Shown: positions 24,230-32,054 of the stretch, piece by piece | Layout: each line of letters begins with the position of its first letter | Numbering within the stretch: the first letter of the stretch is position 1 | Origin: Halorubrum sp. CSM-61 | Lineage (GTDB): Archaea; Halobacteriota; Halobacteria; Halobacteriales; Haloferacaceae | DNA length: 64,000 nt | Assembly (NCBI RefSeq): GCF_003781945.1 | Contig: NZ_RJJW01000001.1 | Span: 515,921 to 579,920 of the forward strand | Direction of reading: 5' to 3' | The notes under the pieces: generated by a model | The model's database searches: none | The model's input: the letters and a program-made list of their open reading frames with translations, nothing else | What the model was told of the DNA's origin: nothing | Program-made: the position numbers and the translations under genes

Positions 24230-25375
24230 TCAGAGCAGTCCCCGCGCGGTGAGCCAGTAGGACTCGTTGTACGCCAGCTTCGACCAGTGGAGCTTCTCCG
24301 AGGGCGGCGCCGGCGACGGCGGATTCTCGTAGTCGAACTCGACGAACGACGCCGCGTCCATCCCCGTCTCGATGAAGCACAGCGTCTTCCCGTCGTAGGT
24401 CGCGGTCGCCGGGCGGCCGCGAATCTCGCTGGCGAGGCGCTGCCCGACGACGCCGGCCTGGTAGTGGGCGACGCTGCCCGCGTTCGGGACGCCGGTGTCG
24501 GCGGTGTCGCCGAGCGCGTAGACGTTGTCGGCAGCTTCTGCTTCGAGCGTGTGCTTGTCGACGTCGACCCAGCCGTCGTCGCCGAGCCCAGCCTCTTCGA
24601 TCAGGTCGATGCCGCCGTGGGGTGGAATCGTCACGAGGAGGTCGTAGTCGAGTTCGGTCCCCTCCATCGACGTGATGGTCTCCGCGTCGGGGTCGACCGA
24701 CTTGGCGTTGAAGAACGTCTCCACCTGGATGTCCCGTTCCTCCATGATGGGGCGGGCCCACTCGGCGATGTGAGGGTTGCCGTGGACGCGTTGGATCGGA
24801 TACGTATACGTGATATCGACATCCTCGCGGAGGCCGCGCTCGCGGAGCCAGTCGTCGGCCATGAAGACGAATTCGAGTGGTGCCGCCGGACACATGTGGG
24901 GCGTCCCGATGACGCTCAACACGAGGTCACCCTCGGTGAACTCCAACAGTTCGTCGCGCAAGTCGGTCGCGCCCGACTCGCTGTAGTAGTTGTGACCGCC
25001 CTCCGTGAGGCCCGGAATCTGGTCGGGCTCCAACGTCGAGCCGGTCGCCAGCACGAGGTAGTCGTAGCTGACTGGTGGGGCACTCCCGTGGAACTGGAGC
25101 CGCTGGGCCTCGGTGTCGATGTCGGACACGCGGTCGATCCGGAGATCGATTGCGTCGTCGACGAGGTCGTCGAGCGGGCGACGGCCGTCGTCAGGTTCGC
25201 GCTGGCCGAACGGCACGTACAGCCAGACCGGCTTATAGACGTGGTCGGGGTCGTCGTTGACGAGCGTGACTCGGACGTCACCGGCGTCGAGTTCGGGTTC
25301 GAGTCGGTCGGCGAGGTCGTTCGCGAGGACGGTGCCGCCGGTCCCGCCGCCGACGATAACGACGTGTTCAGTCAT
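24230..25375 (-). CDS. sqr: sulfide:quinone oxidoreductase-like FAD protein
   Basis: This 381-residue flavoprotein has FAD motif VVIVGGGTGGTVLANDLADR, the conserved YDYLVLATGS and ALGDTADTGVPNAGS. It has two cysteines at SQR-like places: GTPHMCPAAPLEF and GKTLCFIETG. SQR oxidises sulfide to sulfane sulfur and passes electrons to quinone. Only two Cys remain, as in some SQR types and in related persulfide reductases, so the exact reaction is not certain. Its start overlaps the upstream TusA stop (ATGA). The run TusA-SQR-DUF1641 is a coherent sulfide-oxidation operon. Confidence 0.85.
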   Translation of the reverse strand: MTEHVVIVGGGTGGTVLANDLADRLEPELDAGDVRVTLVNDDPDHVYKPVWLYVPFGQREPDDGRRPLDDLVDDAIDLRIDRVSDIDTEAQRLQFHGSAPPVSYDYLVLATGSTLEPDQIPGLTEGGHNYYSESGATDLRDELLEFTEGDLVLSVIGTPHMCPAAPLEFVFMADDWLRERGLREDVDITYTYPIQRVHGNPHIAEWARPIMEERDIQVETFFNAKSVDPDAETITSMEGTELDYDLLVTIPPHGGIDLIEEAGLGDDGWVDVDKHTLEAEAADNVYALGDTADTGVPNAGSVAHYQAGVVGQRLASEIRGRPATATYDGKTLCFIETGMDAASFVEFDYENPPSPAPPSEKLHWSKLAYNESYWLTARGLL

Positions 25376-25608
25376 GCTTTCTCCACGTAGAACTCGTTGT
25401 GGTCGTCGAGCTCTTCGACCGCGAGTAGCTCGTTGCCGGCTTCCTCGGCCCACTCGGGGACGTCGGTGAGCGACTGGTCGTTGTCGCTCAGCAGTCGGAT
25501 CACGTCCCCGGACTCGGCGCTCCGAATCTTTCCGATGAGGTCCATCAACGGGCCGGGGCATGCTGCGCCTCTGGCATCGACGGTGTCGTCAGGCTCGATG
25601 TCAGTCAT
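25372..25608 (-). CDS. tusA: TusA-family sulfur carrier protein, copy 2
   Basis: This 78-residue TusA-fold protein has VDARGAACPGPLMDLIGKIR with the carrier Cys in CPGP. This copy has CPGP where copy 1 (22555) has CPMP, so the two probably serve different partners. It leads the operon tusA-sqr-DUF1641 with a 4-base overlap to sqr, and would be the first acceptor of sulfane sulfur made by that enzyme. An AGTATTGTG box lies 40 bases upstream. Confidence 0.88.
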   Translation of the reverse strand: MTDIEPDDTVDARGAACPGPLMDLIGKIRSAESGDVIRLLSDNDQSLTDVPEWAEEAGNELLAVEELDDHNEFYVEKA

Positions 25609-25647
25609 AGAGAGCTCACAGGCGGCAGTTGGAACTATCCTATATTA

Positions 25648-25656
25648 GTATTGTGT
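25648..25656. promoter_or_regulatory. AGTATTGT box, tusA-sqr promoter
   Basis: TATATTAGTATTGTGTGCG contains the box on the plus strand next to a TATA-like stretch, in inverse orientation relative to the trxA and PRF copies. Confidence 0.5.
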
Positions 25657-25736
25657 GCGAGTTCCAAGATTCTGAAAATCTGTAGGCCTGGAATGAGCGA
25701 CCGAGAGGTAATATTGAAATCGTAGAGGAGGAGCGT

Positions 25737-26330
25737 TCACCGCTCGAACACGAGCGCATAGTGGTACGGCGGCAACTCGACCTGCCGGTCGAGCGTGAAC
25801 GCTGCGGCCGGAAGCACGGCTTCTTCAGTTTCTCCCGGCGTCATCCGAAGTTTCGTCGGAGGTCCGCGGGGTTCGGTTCCGACAGTCGTCGTTTCACGTG
25901 GGCGGTCATGCCAGTTGACGATGATCAGGCTTCCGCCAGGTTCGATCACCCGGAACGCCTGCTCGACCAACCCCGACTGGTCGTCGACGCCGTGGAACGT
26001 GTTTGCCACGACGAGCGTGCTGACTGAGTCGGGGAGGACCCCAGTCAGGTTCCGGGCGTCACCGTGAGTCGGAACGACGTTCTCGATGTCCTGCTGCTCA
26101 GCGAGATCATCGAGTTCACCGAGCAGTGACGCATCAAGGTCGATAGCGTAAACAGGCTCAGGGTCGGCAATTCGGGCAGCTGGAAGGGCAAAGTAGCCGC
26201 TTCCACAGCCGACTTCGGCGACCGACTCGCCGGATTCGACGCCGAGTTCCCGGAGCGTCGCGCCGGGTGTCGGCCAGAGTTTGCTCCACCAGTCCCAGTC
26301 GGGTTGGCCGGTGTTCTGGAAGCGCTCCAT
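25737..26330 (-). CDS. class I SAM-dependent methyltransferase
   Basis: This 197-residue Rossmann-fold methyltransferase has motif I VAEVGCGSGYFALP, motif II YAIDLDAS, a DAR acidic loop and motif IV VVANTFHGVDD. The N-terminal MERFQNTGQPDWDWWSKLWP is a family-specific cap. The target is not evident; small-molecule thiol methylation would suit the surroundings. It starts three bases after the DUF2892 gene ends, so they form a pair. A similar enzyme lies at 32055 on the other flank of the island. Confidence 0.82.
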   Translation of the reverse strand: MERFQNTGQPDWDWWSKLWPTPGATLRELGVESGESVAEVGCGSGYFALPAARIADPEPVYAIDLDASLLGELDDLAEQQDIENVVPTHGDARNLTGVLPDSVSTLVVANTFHGVDDQSGLVEQAFRVIEPGGSLIIVNWHDRPRETTTVGTEPRGPPTKLRMTPGETEEAVLPAAAFTLDRQVELPPYHYALVFER

Positions 26331-26332
26331 CC

Positions 26333-26551
26333 CTAGCGGGACCCCGACGTATCCACTCCCAGCAGGCGATACAGGAGGCAGACTCGAACGAGGCCAGTCC
26401 CGGCGAGAACGAGACCCAGCAGGGCCAGGACTGTGCCAACCACCGTCCCAACTCCAAGCAGCCCTCCGAGTGAGGCCACTCCAACAGCCGCCAAACCCAT
26501 CCCGCCACCGATCCGGATTCGGCTGTCTGCCGCACCAATATTGTTCTTCAT
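26333..26551 (-). CDS. DUF2892-family small membrane protein
   Basis: This is a 72-residue protein. MKNNIGAADSRIRIGGGMGL is the DUF2892 start (NIG-x2-DR-x-R), followed by two membrane helices and one Cys (LVRVCLLYRLLGV). The family includes the membrane part of YgaP, a rhodanese protein, and often sits in sulfur gene clusters. ATG 26551 is chosen over GTG 26557. It is paired with the methyltransferase. Confidence 0.8.
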   Translation of the reverse strand: MKNNIGAADSRIRIGGGMGLAAVGVASLGGLLGVGTVVGTVLALLGLVLAGTGLVRVCLLYRLLGVDTSGSR

Positions 26552-26644
26552 ACCCACAAATACACTATGATATTACCTAAGTGTTTCCCGACGGCTTCCC
26601 CTCACCGCCCAAGCAATCCGGTACAACCGTGCCTGGAGGGGTTA

Positions 26645-27892
26645 CTACCCGAGCTGGGACTGCCACCGTATTGGTAGCTGAGCGTAGACGACGGCGTTGT
26701 CGACGAGGATGTCGACCGGAACGTACTCATCCGGCGCGTGAACAGTGTCGGTTCCGAGCGCGAACTCTACAGTCGGGATGCCCGCATTCCGGAGTTTCTT
26801 GGCGTCACCACCACCCGTAGCGCTCCGCCGGAAGACGTGATCACCTGTGGCCTCCTCCGCAGTCGACGCGACGGCTTCGACGAGTGGGCTGGCGGGTGCT
26901 TCAGCCGTACCGACGCTCCAGGAGACGTCGGCGATTGTGATACCTTCGCAGTCGGCGACGCACTCCCGAATCTCCGCGAGCACATCGGGCGTGTGGACAC
27001 CTGCGGTCAGTCGCACGTCAACTTCGGCGTGCGCAGACTGCGGGACGGTGTTTATCGCGTCCCCGCCCTCGAGGACGCCGAGATTGATCGAGGGGTACCA
27101 GAACAGCTCTCGGGCGGCGGCCTCACCCATCGAGGGGGCGTAGTATTCGACTGACTCCTCGACGATCGGAGCCACGTCAGCGTCGATCTCGAGTCGCTGG
27201 GTGCCAAACCGTTCGCGCATCGTCCCGACGGCGTCGTAGAGCCGGTCGATGGCATTGACGCCGAGTATTGGGCGGGAGCCGTGGGCCCCCTCACCGCTGG
27301 CTTCGAGCGTCAGCCAAATGCTGCCCCGGTCCGCGATTGTGACTGAGTGGCGACCTTCCTCGCAGGTCGGCTCGCCAATCACGCATGCGTCAGCGTCGAG
27401 CTCACCAGCGTTCAGTAACGCTGGCAAGCCGGCGTCACCACCCACTTCCTCGTCACTCACGAACGCGAATTGGAGGTCGACAGGTGGCTCAGTGTCGGTG
27501 GCTGCGAAGGCCTGTATTCCCAACAACATCGACGCCACGGCACCTTTCATGTCGGTTGCACCGCGGCCGTAGACGCGTTCATCGACGCGCTCGCCAAGTG
27601 GATCGTGGGACCAGGCATCTGCGTCGAAGGGCACCGTATCGAGGTGGCCATTATATAGCAGTGTATGGTCAGACTCACCCGGTAGTCGAACGAGCAGATT
27701 CGGCTTTGCTGGATCGACTGCAAAACGCTCTACTTCGACCGGAAGCGGGTCGAGGAATTGTTCGATTCTGGCGACGATTTCGCGCGTGTCGCCGGGCGGG
27801 TTCGACGTCTCAACCGCGAGAAGGTCGAGGGCGAGCGCGACCAGTTCCTCTCGGTGGGCTCGCACGTACTCGGTAGGAGTGTCATTACTCAT
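26645..27892 (-). CDS. M20-family amidohydrolase (ArgE/DapE-like)
   Basis: This 415-residue zinc enzyme has YNGHLDTVPF (metal His and catalytic Asp), YGRGATDMKGAVASML (bridging Asp), FVSDEEVGGDAG (catalytic Glu pair) and ending TDTVHAPDEYV (last metal His). The central dimerisation domain includes GEGAHGSRPILGVNAIDRLY. The family removes acyl groups from amino acids (acetylornithine, succinyl-diaminopimelate) or dipeptides. The substrate is not set by sequence. It is the odd member of the sulfur island; a role in processing thiol conjugates such as N-acyl-cysteine species is possible but is inference. Confidence 0.85.
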   Translation of the reverse strand: MSNDTPTEYVRAHREELVALALDLLAVETSNPPGDTREIVARIEQFLDPLPVEVERFAVDPAKPNLLVRLPGESDHTLLYNGHLDTVPFDADAWSHDPLGERVDERVYGRGATDMKGAVASMLLGIQAFAATDTEPPVDLQFAFVSDEEVGGDAGLPALLNAGELDADACVIGEPTCEEGRHSVTIADRGSIWLTLEASGEGAHGSRPILGVNAIDRLYDAVGTMRERFGTQRLEIDADVAPIVEESVEYYAPSMGEAAARELFWYPSINLGVLEGGDAINTVPQSAHAEVDVRLTAGVHTPDVLAEIRECVADCEGITIADVSWSVGTAEAPASPLVEAVASTAEEATGDHVFRRSATGGGDAKKLRNAGIPTVEFALGTDTVHAPDEYVPVDILVDNAVVYAQLPIRWQSQLG

Positions 27893-28022
27893 TCAGGAGC
27901 GGGTTTGCTGTCGAGCGGTCCCGCCACCGAGAGCGGCGAGAGCCAGTGATGGCCAAGCGTCAGTGCAGAAGCCTGGTTTCCGTCCCGTATCCCGGCCGTT
28001 ACCAAGTTCGCCACAAACGACG

Positions 28023-28286
28023 TCATGTTCGTATCGCGCAGCTTTGGTCGGTATCACCAGAAGAGTAAAGCCAATACAAGGCGCCAATCACGCCAGCTGT
28101 TAGCGCAGTCACGACGATTCTGACGAGCCCACCACCGAGTGCAGCCGCCGTTCCCCCGGCAGCCGCGGCACCAGCCGTCGGCGCCGCGAAGAGACAGCAG
28201 AGACTCAACGCGCCGCCAACACCGAGTAGTCGCCACGGCGGCGTCGACGCATCCTCCGAACTCGCCTCCGTGTCCGAACCAGTCAT
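28023..28286 (-). CDS. small Ala/Gly-rich membrane protein with CC motif
   Basis: This 87-residue protein has two hydrophobic segments. The first carries a Cys pair (GALSLCCLFAAPTAGAAAAG), the second is VTALTAGVIGALYWLYSSG, and it has an acidic N-terminus. Vicinal Cys in a helix recalls thiol or metal carriers such as MerT/MerF-like proteins. It is the last gene of the series DsbA-like - CASC protein - CPIC protein - this protein, all on the minus strand. No family is assigned. Confidence 0.6.
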   Translation of the reverse strand: MTGSDTEASSEDASTPPWRLLGVGGALSLCCLFAAPTAGAAAAGGTAAALGGGLVRIVVTALTAGVIGALYWLYSSGDTDQSCAIRT

Positions 28287-28353
28287 CGATTAGTCCCTTG
28301 TTCGCCTGATTGGCCCAAGTGCGTTTGGGTCGTCACGACCGTCGGTCGCACTG

Positions 28354-28767
28354 TCAGCACACCTCGCAACGCCGGCGCTGGTAGACCAAGAGCGCGGCGA
28401 AGCACGCAACGCTCACGACACCGAGGATTGGGCGGATCGGGTCGAAGTACGTCATGAGCGCCGACGAGCTGAACAGCGCGAGCAACACGGCGTTACAGAT
28501 CGGACAGCCGAACGCCAGGAATCCGCCGATGATTCCACCGGCAGCGAATCGATCGCCAATTGGCTTCTCGGCTAGCGAGCGCTGGTAGACGAACGCGCCG
28601 GCGAAGGCAGCGGTCGCGACGAGGAACAGGTAGTCCGCCGGGGTCCGAGAGACCATCCGCACGTAGACCGGGTTCGGCAGCAGGCCGGTCACCGCCCCGA
28701 ACAGGACAAACACCCCGATGCTCACTCCGACACTCCGGAGCAGACGCGGGCGCGGCAGCGCCGTCAT
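28354..28767 (-). CDS. membrane protein with CPIC motif
   Basis: This 137-residue protein has about four membrane helices. After the third helix region lies FLAFGCPICNAVLLALFSSS, a Cys-x2-Cys at a membrane face, and the C-terminus ends RRRCEVC with another Cys pair. This pattern suggests disulfide exchange or metal binding. The start (MTALPRPRLLRS) overlaps the upstream gene's stop by four bases, so they are co-translated. The family is not recognised. Confidence 0.65.
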   Translation of the reverse strand: MTALPRPRLLRSVGVSIGVFVLFGAVTGLLPNPVYVRMVSRTPADYLFLVATAAFAGAFVYQRSLAEKPIGDRFAAGGIIGGFLAFGCPICNAVLLALFSSSALMTYFDPIRPILGVVSVACFAALLVYQRRRCEVC

Positions 28768-29318
28768 GCACGCCCACCTCCGTCGAGCGAACACGTTTGT
28801 GGGTCGCCGGCGCGACCGAGGAAGAAGAGGAGTAGGGCGATTCCGCCAACTCGAAGGAGGTTGCCGTCGAACGGCAGCGCCGCCATCGCACCGACGAAGC
28901 CCAGCGCGCCGAGCACGCCCGCACCACAGCTCGCACAGCCGGCGGCGAGCAGTCCGGGGAGCACGCCGACAATCGTCGACACACTCCGGCGACGTGCGCG
29001 CTGGACCAGCGCGAGCGCGTTGGTTACCGCGACACCGGCCAGGACGGCGTACGTGGCGACTAGCGCGAGCCCAAGGTAGCCGGTAGTCAGATACACTTCG
29101 CGCGTGAGCGCCGTAACCGCGTAGCCGATGTCGGTCGGGTCGGTCGAGAGCACCTGGACCGAGAACTGGGGGAATGAGCTCAACACCAGGATGACGTACG
29201 TGGCGAGGGCCACGACGGCGGCCGATAGCAACCGGGCGTCCGACGTGAGCGGATAGCCGAGCGCGTCGCGGAGGTCGCGAGTCCAGTCGCGGCTCGCGGT
29301 GGCGGGACCCCCGGTCAT
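28764..29318 (-). CDS. membrane protein with CASC motif
   Basis: This 184-residue protein has about four membrane helices. The conserved-looking site is PGLLAAGCASCGAGVLGALG, again a Cys-x2-Cys in a hydrophobic setting. A further Cys lies near the C-terminus (DPQTCSLDGG). It overlaps the DsbA-like gene by four bases upstream and the CPIC gene downstream. The trio reads like a membrane redox chain delivering or removing electrons for the extracytoplasmic DsbA-like protein; this is inference. Confidence 0.65.
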   Translation of the reverse strand: MTGGPATASRDWTRDLRDALGYPLTSDARLLSAAVVALATYVILVLSSFPQFSVQVLSTDPTDIGYAVTALTREVYLTTGYLGLALVATYAVLAGVAVTNALALVQRARRRSVSTIVGVLPGLLAAGCASCGAGVLGALGFVGAMAALPFDGNLLRVGGIALLLFFLGRAGDPQTCSLDGGGRA

Positions 29319-30052
29319 GCCCGTCTCACCTGGTCGATCGCGTCGGCAAAGTTCTCGTAGGGGTGGGCGCCGACGAGCTTTCCGGCCGCCCCGGAGTCAC
29401 GGTTGTAGAGTACGAACCCGGGCGTCCCCTGGATTCTCGACTCCTGGGCCATGGCGACGTTCGGTTCGATTCGCTCCCGGATCGTCGCGCCGCGTTCCTC
29501 ACGGCAGGTCTCGACCGCGGACAGGCCAACGCCAGCTGTCTGTTCGGTGACCGCCGCGAACATTTCGTCGTCGGCCCAGTCCGTGCCGGACTCTGGCTGT
29601 TCGGCGAAGGCCGCCGCGTGCCAGTTCCAGAACGCATCCGGGTCGCTGTCGGCGACCTGCGACCACACGCAGCGCCCCCAGACCGCCGCTGGCGTGGAGT
29701 ATTCTCCGATGTTCGGGTAGGGCAGCACGGCCAGGCGTGCGTCGCCGGTATCGAGGTGCTCTCGGCCGAGTTCCGGGAGTGTCTCCGTCTCGAACTGCTT
29801 GCAGAACGGACACAGATAGTCCGTCCAGTAGTAGATGTCTATCGGCGCGTCGCGTTCACCGGCAATGGGGCGGCCGTCGAGGTCGACGTCGAATCCGGTC
29901 GTCCCGGAACCAGCGTGCGTGGTGTCGGGGACGTAGTGCTGTCCGCTCGCACCAGATCGTGATCCCATGTAGGCGACACCACTACCGAACGCGAGCACCG
30001 AGCCGCCGGCGATGAGTGCCCTCCGCCGAGTGATATTGCCCTCTTCGTCCAT
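29315..30052 (-). CDS. DsbA-like thioredoxin-fold protein, exported
   Basis: This is a 245-residue protein. The N-terminus ITRRRALIAGGSVLAFGSG looks like a Tat-type signal or anchor. The active site is YWTDYLCPFCKQFETETLPE (CPFC), followed by the helical DsbA insertion and a cis-Pro loop SRIQGTPGFVLYNRDSG. It should form or shuffle disulfides outside the membrane. It is translationally coupled to two Cys-motif membrane proteins, with an ACAATAC box seven bases upstream of the start. Confidence 0.82.
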   Translation of the reverse strand: MDEEGNITRRRALIAGGSVLAFGSGVAYMGSRSGASGQHYVPDTTHAGSGTTGFDVDLDGRPIAGERDAPIDIYYWTDYLCPFCKQFETETLPELGREHLDTGDARLAVLPYPNIGEYSTPAAVWGRCVWSQVADSDPDAFWNWHAAAFAEQPESGTDWADDEMFAAVTEQTAGVGLSAVETCREERGATIRERIEPNVAMAQESRIQGTPGFVLYNRDSGAAGKLVGAHPYENFADAIDQVRRA

Positions 30053-30058
30053 CTATAT

Positions 30059-30068
30059 ACAATACCAC
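30059..30068. promoter_or_regulatory. AGTATTGT-type box before DsbA-like gene
   Basis: ACAATACCAC (GTGGTATTGT on the coding strand) runs into ATATAGAT, close to the start codon. It is a one-mismatch version of the box. Confidence 0.45.
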
Positions 30069-30129
30069 TTCGCATCGGCTGATAGACGTTGTGGTCCTAA
30101 CTGAATTCCAAAATTACTTTCTACGGCGC

Positions 30130-30528
30130 CTATACCGCGTTTTCGACTGTTTCAATTATCGAATACGGATCGTGTTTGTCATCATTCCGTACCACGACAA
30201 CGAGCCCGGTCGTCTCCTCGACTGGTACGGTGATGGTGACCAGTGTATCGTACACGCGAACGGTCGCATGCAGCGACTCTCCGTGGTACTCCTCGTAGAC
30301 TGCAGTGCCGATCGCCTCCAGTTGAATGTGCTCCAGAATCGCCCGGATATCCGACGCAGCGTACTGTGAGGACGCCGCCTCGTCTCGGTACAGGACATCG
30401 TACTCGCCATCCTCGTAGGACGCCAGGCCGACCAGCGTCTCACCGAGATCAGCCATCAGTGTCGATTCGAGGGATTCAGCGATTTCCCCCAGTGAGCGGT
30501 TATCCGCGTCAGTAGGCTCATCGGTCAT
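30130..30528 (-). CDS. DUF7522-like protein (intact paralogue)
   Basis: This 132-residue acidic protein has GLASYEDGEYDVLYRDEAAS then YAASDIRAILEHIQLEAIGT and a beta-rich C-terminal half (HATVRVYDTLVTITVPVEET). It resembles the IS-interrupted gene at 5215. It lies between the DsbA-like gene and thioredoxin 2, about 8 bases from the latter. Such proteins are common and numerous in haloarchaeal genomes, without known function. Confidence 0.65.
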   Translation of the reverse strand: MTDEPTDADNRSLGEIAESLESTLMADLGETLVGLASYEDGEYDVLYRDEAASSQYAASDIRAILEHIQLEAIGTAVYEEYHGESLHATVRVYDTLVTITVPVEETTGLVVVVRNDDKHDPYSIIETVENAV

Positions 30529-30535
30529 CGTTGGT

Positions 30536-30949
30536 TCACGCGTGCGCTTCGATCACGGAGCGAAGCTGCGCTTCGTCCTGCATTCCGACGAGTCGTTCCG
30601 CCGGCTGGCCGTCAGCGAATAGGATGAGCGTGGGTACCCCCCGGACACCGTACTCTGCGGCGAGTTGCTGGTTCGCGTCGATGTCGATCTTCGCTACGGT
30701 CGCATCGGTCTCGGCCGCAATCGTTTCGACGATTGGTTCAAGCATCTGGCACGGACCACACCAATCGGCGTAGAAGTCGGCTAGCACGAGACCGTACTCG
30801 GCGGCAGTTTCTGACAGCTCGGCGCCGCCGTCGATATGGATCGGTTCGGACGGGCTCTTCGAGGGGGACGGCTCAGCACCGCCCGTTTCAGCCTTGTTTC
30901 GAAGCTCCGCCAGTTTCTGTCGACGGATCTCCTCGATATCTTCTGCCAT
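30536..30949 (-). CDS. trxA: thioredoxin, second copy
   Basis: This 137-residue thioredoxin has WCGPCQ, GVRGVPTLILFADG and near identity to the copy at 14062 across the fold. It carries a longer charged N-terminal extension (MAEDIEEIRRQKLAELRNKA) that the first copy lacks. It lies next to regulator copy 2, exactly as copy 1 lies next to regulator copy 1. An ACAATACT box is 48 bases upstream, the same distance as for copy 1. Confidence 0.9.
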   Translation of the reverse strand: MAEDIEEIRRQKLAELRNKAETGGAEPSPSKSPSEPIHIDGGAELSETAAEYGLVLADFYADWCGPCQMLEPIVETIAAETDATVAKIDIDANQQLAAEYGVRGVPTLILFADGQPAERLVGMQDEAQLRSVIEAHA

Positions 30950-30996
30950 TAGGTGTCCGTTTGAACCGCGCCGCCTTATTTGTTTTGTATAACTCG

Positions 30997-31010
30997 CACA
31001 ATACTGCCCC
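30997..31010. promoter_or_regulatory. AGTATTGT box, thioredoxin 2 promoter
   Basis: CACAATACTGCCCC reads GGGGCAGTATTGTG towards the gene, with TTATAC just beyond as a possible TATA box. Confidence 0.6.
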
Positions 31011-31033
31011 AGTGCGGGTTTGAACGATAGGGG

Positions 31034-31453
31034 TCAGAGACAGGACTCAATCGGCTGCTTCTCGCGATCCTCCAAGTCTCGGCTGTACCGGTCTTCGAAC
31101 TCCTGAATGAGTTGTCCGATGGCCGCATACCAATCGTTGAGCAATCGCTGCATGTCGTGTGCAACTTCCTCGGATGTCCGCGAACGATACACGTAGTAGT
31201 ACCCTCCGTGCTCGTAGTTTACTTGCTCCTGAACTACCACGCCGGCCTCAAGGAGTCGAGATATCGAACGATACGCAGTCGAACGTTCACAATCCATTCG
31301 ATCTGCGACGTCGTCGACGGTAAGACCCTCCTCTGCCTGTTGTAGCAGCTGAAAGACCACCTGATCCCGCTCGTTGAGCCCGTGAATGCAGCCCAGGAGG
31401 TCAAGGCACCCCAGGTCGCGCTCGAGGTCCTCACGCACTGACGTGGCCACCAT
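31034..31453 (-). CDS. TrmB/ArsR-like winged-helix regulator, copy 2
   Basis: This 139-residue paralogue of the regulator at 14581 has the same order of parts: CLDLLGCIHGLNERDQVVFQ, helix-turn-helix LTVDDVADRMDCERSTAYRS, wing NYEHGGYYYVYRS and dimer helix AHDMQRLLNDWYAAIGQLIQ. The Cys-x5-Cys pair is kept, and extra Cys occur in the recognition helix (MDCERS) and at the C-terminus. It is divergent from the DUF302 gene. An AGTATTGTAGTATTC double box lies in the shared promoter, so autoregulation and control of both sides is likely. Confidence 0.78.
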   Translation of the reverse strand: MVATSVREDLERDLGCLDLLGCIHGLNERDQVVFQLLQQAEEGLTVDDVADRMDCERSTAYRSISRLLEAGVVVQEQVNYEHGGYYYVYRSRTSEEVAHDMQRLLNDWYAAIGQLIQEFEDRYSRDLEDREKQPIESCL

Positions 31454-31493
31454 ATCTAAAAATAGGGAGACAGAGACGATTAAAGCTGTTCCC

Positions 31494-31510
31494 GAATACT
31501 ACAATACTCC
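31494..31510. promoter_or_regulatory. double AGTATTGT-type box, regulator 2 / DUF302 promoter
   Basis: GAATACTACAATACTCC holds two tandem ATACT units in the divergent region. It lies about 41 bases upstream of regulator 2 and about 100 upstream of the DUF302 gene. Confidence 0.6.
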
Positions 31511-31612
31511 GATAGCCGATCAGATACTGGAGCCACTCTTTCCCATGGAAATCCGCTTTCGCGAAAGAAGACCCGAAGAGACTTTGTCCTGAAGACCCAA
31601 GATAGTACACGA

Positions 31613-32053
31613 ATGGCACTCCCAATCGACCCGAGCCAGATCGACCCTGCGGACATCGGTGAAGAACAGGTAACTCTCGAAATGAGCCACGATGAAGCGA
31701 TCGAACACGTCCGCGACGTGTTCACGGACGCTGGCTTCGGCATCCCCGTCGAATTCTCCCCCTCCGAGATGCTCAACGAGAAGGTCGACGCCGGCCGCGA
31801 CCCCTACTACGTGCTGGGCGCGTGCAACCCCGAAGTCGCCGACCGCGCGCTGGACGCAACCGACAACCAACTCGGTGCACTGATGCCGTGCAACGTCGTC
31901 GTTTGGGAAGAAGAACCGGGCAAGCAGGTCGTCTATCACGTCTCCATCATGCGCATCGCCCGCCTCATCGGGATGGCGTCCGACGACGACGAGATGGCAG
32001 ACATCGTCGCCGACACCGGCGAACTCGTCGACGAGGCGTTCGCGAACCTCTAA
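31613..32053 (+). CDS. DUF302-family protein
   Basis: This is a 146-residue protein. The DUF302 fold is visible as MSHDEAIEHVRDVFTDAGFG, then YYVLGACNPEVADRALDA and GALMPCNVVVWEEEPGKQVV. The family's two Cys positions (ACNP and MPCN) are present. DUF302 proteins are widespread, are often found beside thiol or sulfide genes, and have unknown chemistry. It is followed two bases later by a methyltransferase, with which it forms an operon divergent from regulator 2. Confidence 0.82.
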   Translation: MALPIDPSQIDPADIGEEQVTLEMSHDEAIEHVRDVFTDAGFGIPVEFSPSEMLNEKVDAGRDPYYVLGACNPEVADRALDATDNQLGALMPCNVVVWEEEPGKQVVYHVSIMRIARLIGMASDDDEMADIVADTGELVDEAFANL

Positions 32054-32054
32054 G

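Noticed and set aside
24228-24893. long N-terminal extension of the DUF1641 frame
   Set aside because: The extension is an out-of-frame reading of the SQR gene, and the conserved protein begins at MSENQANAP.
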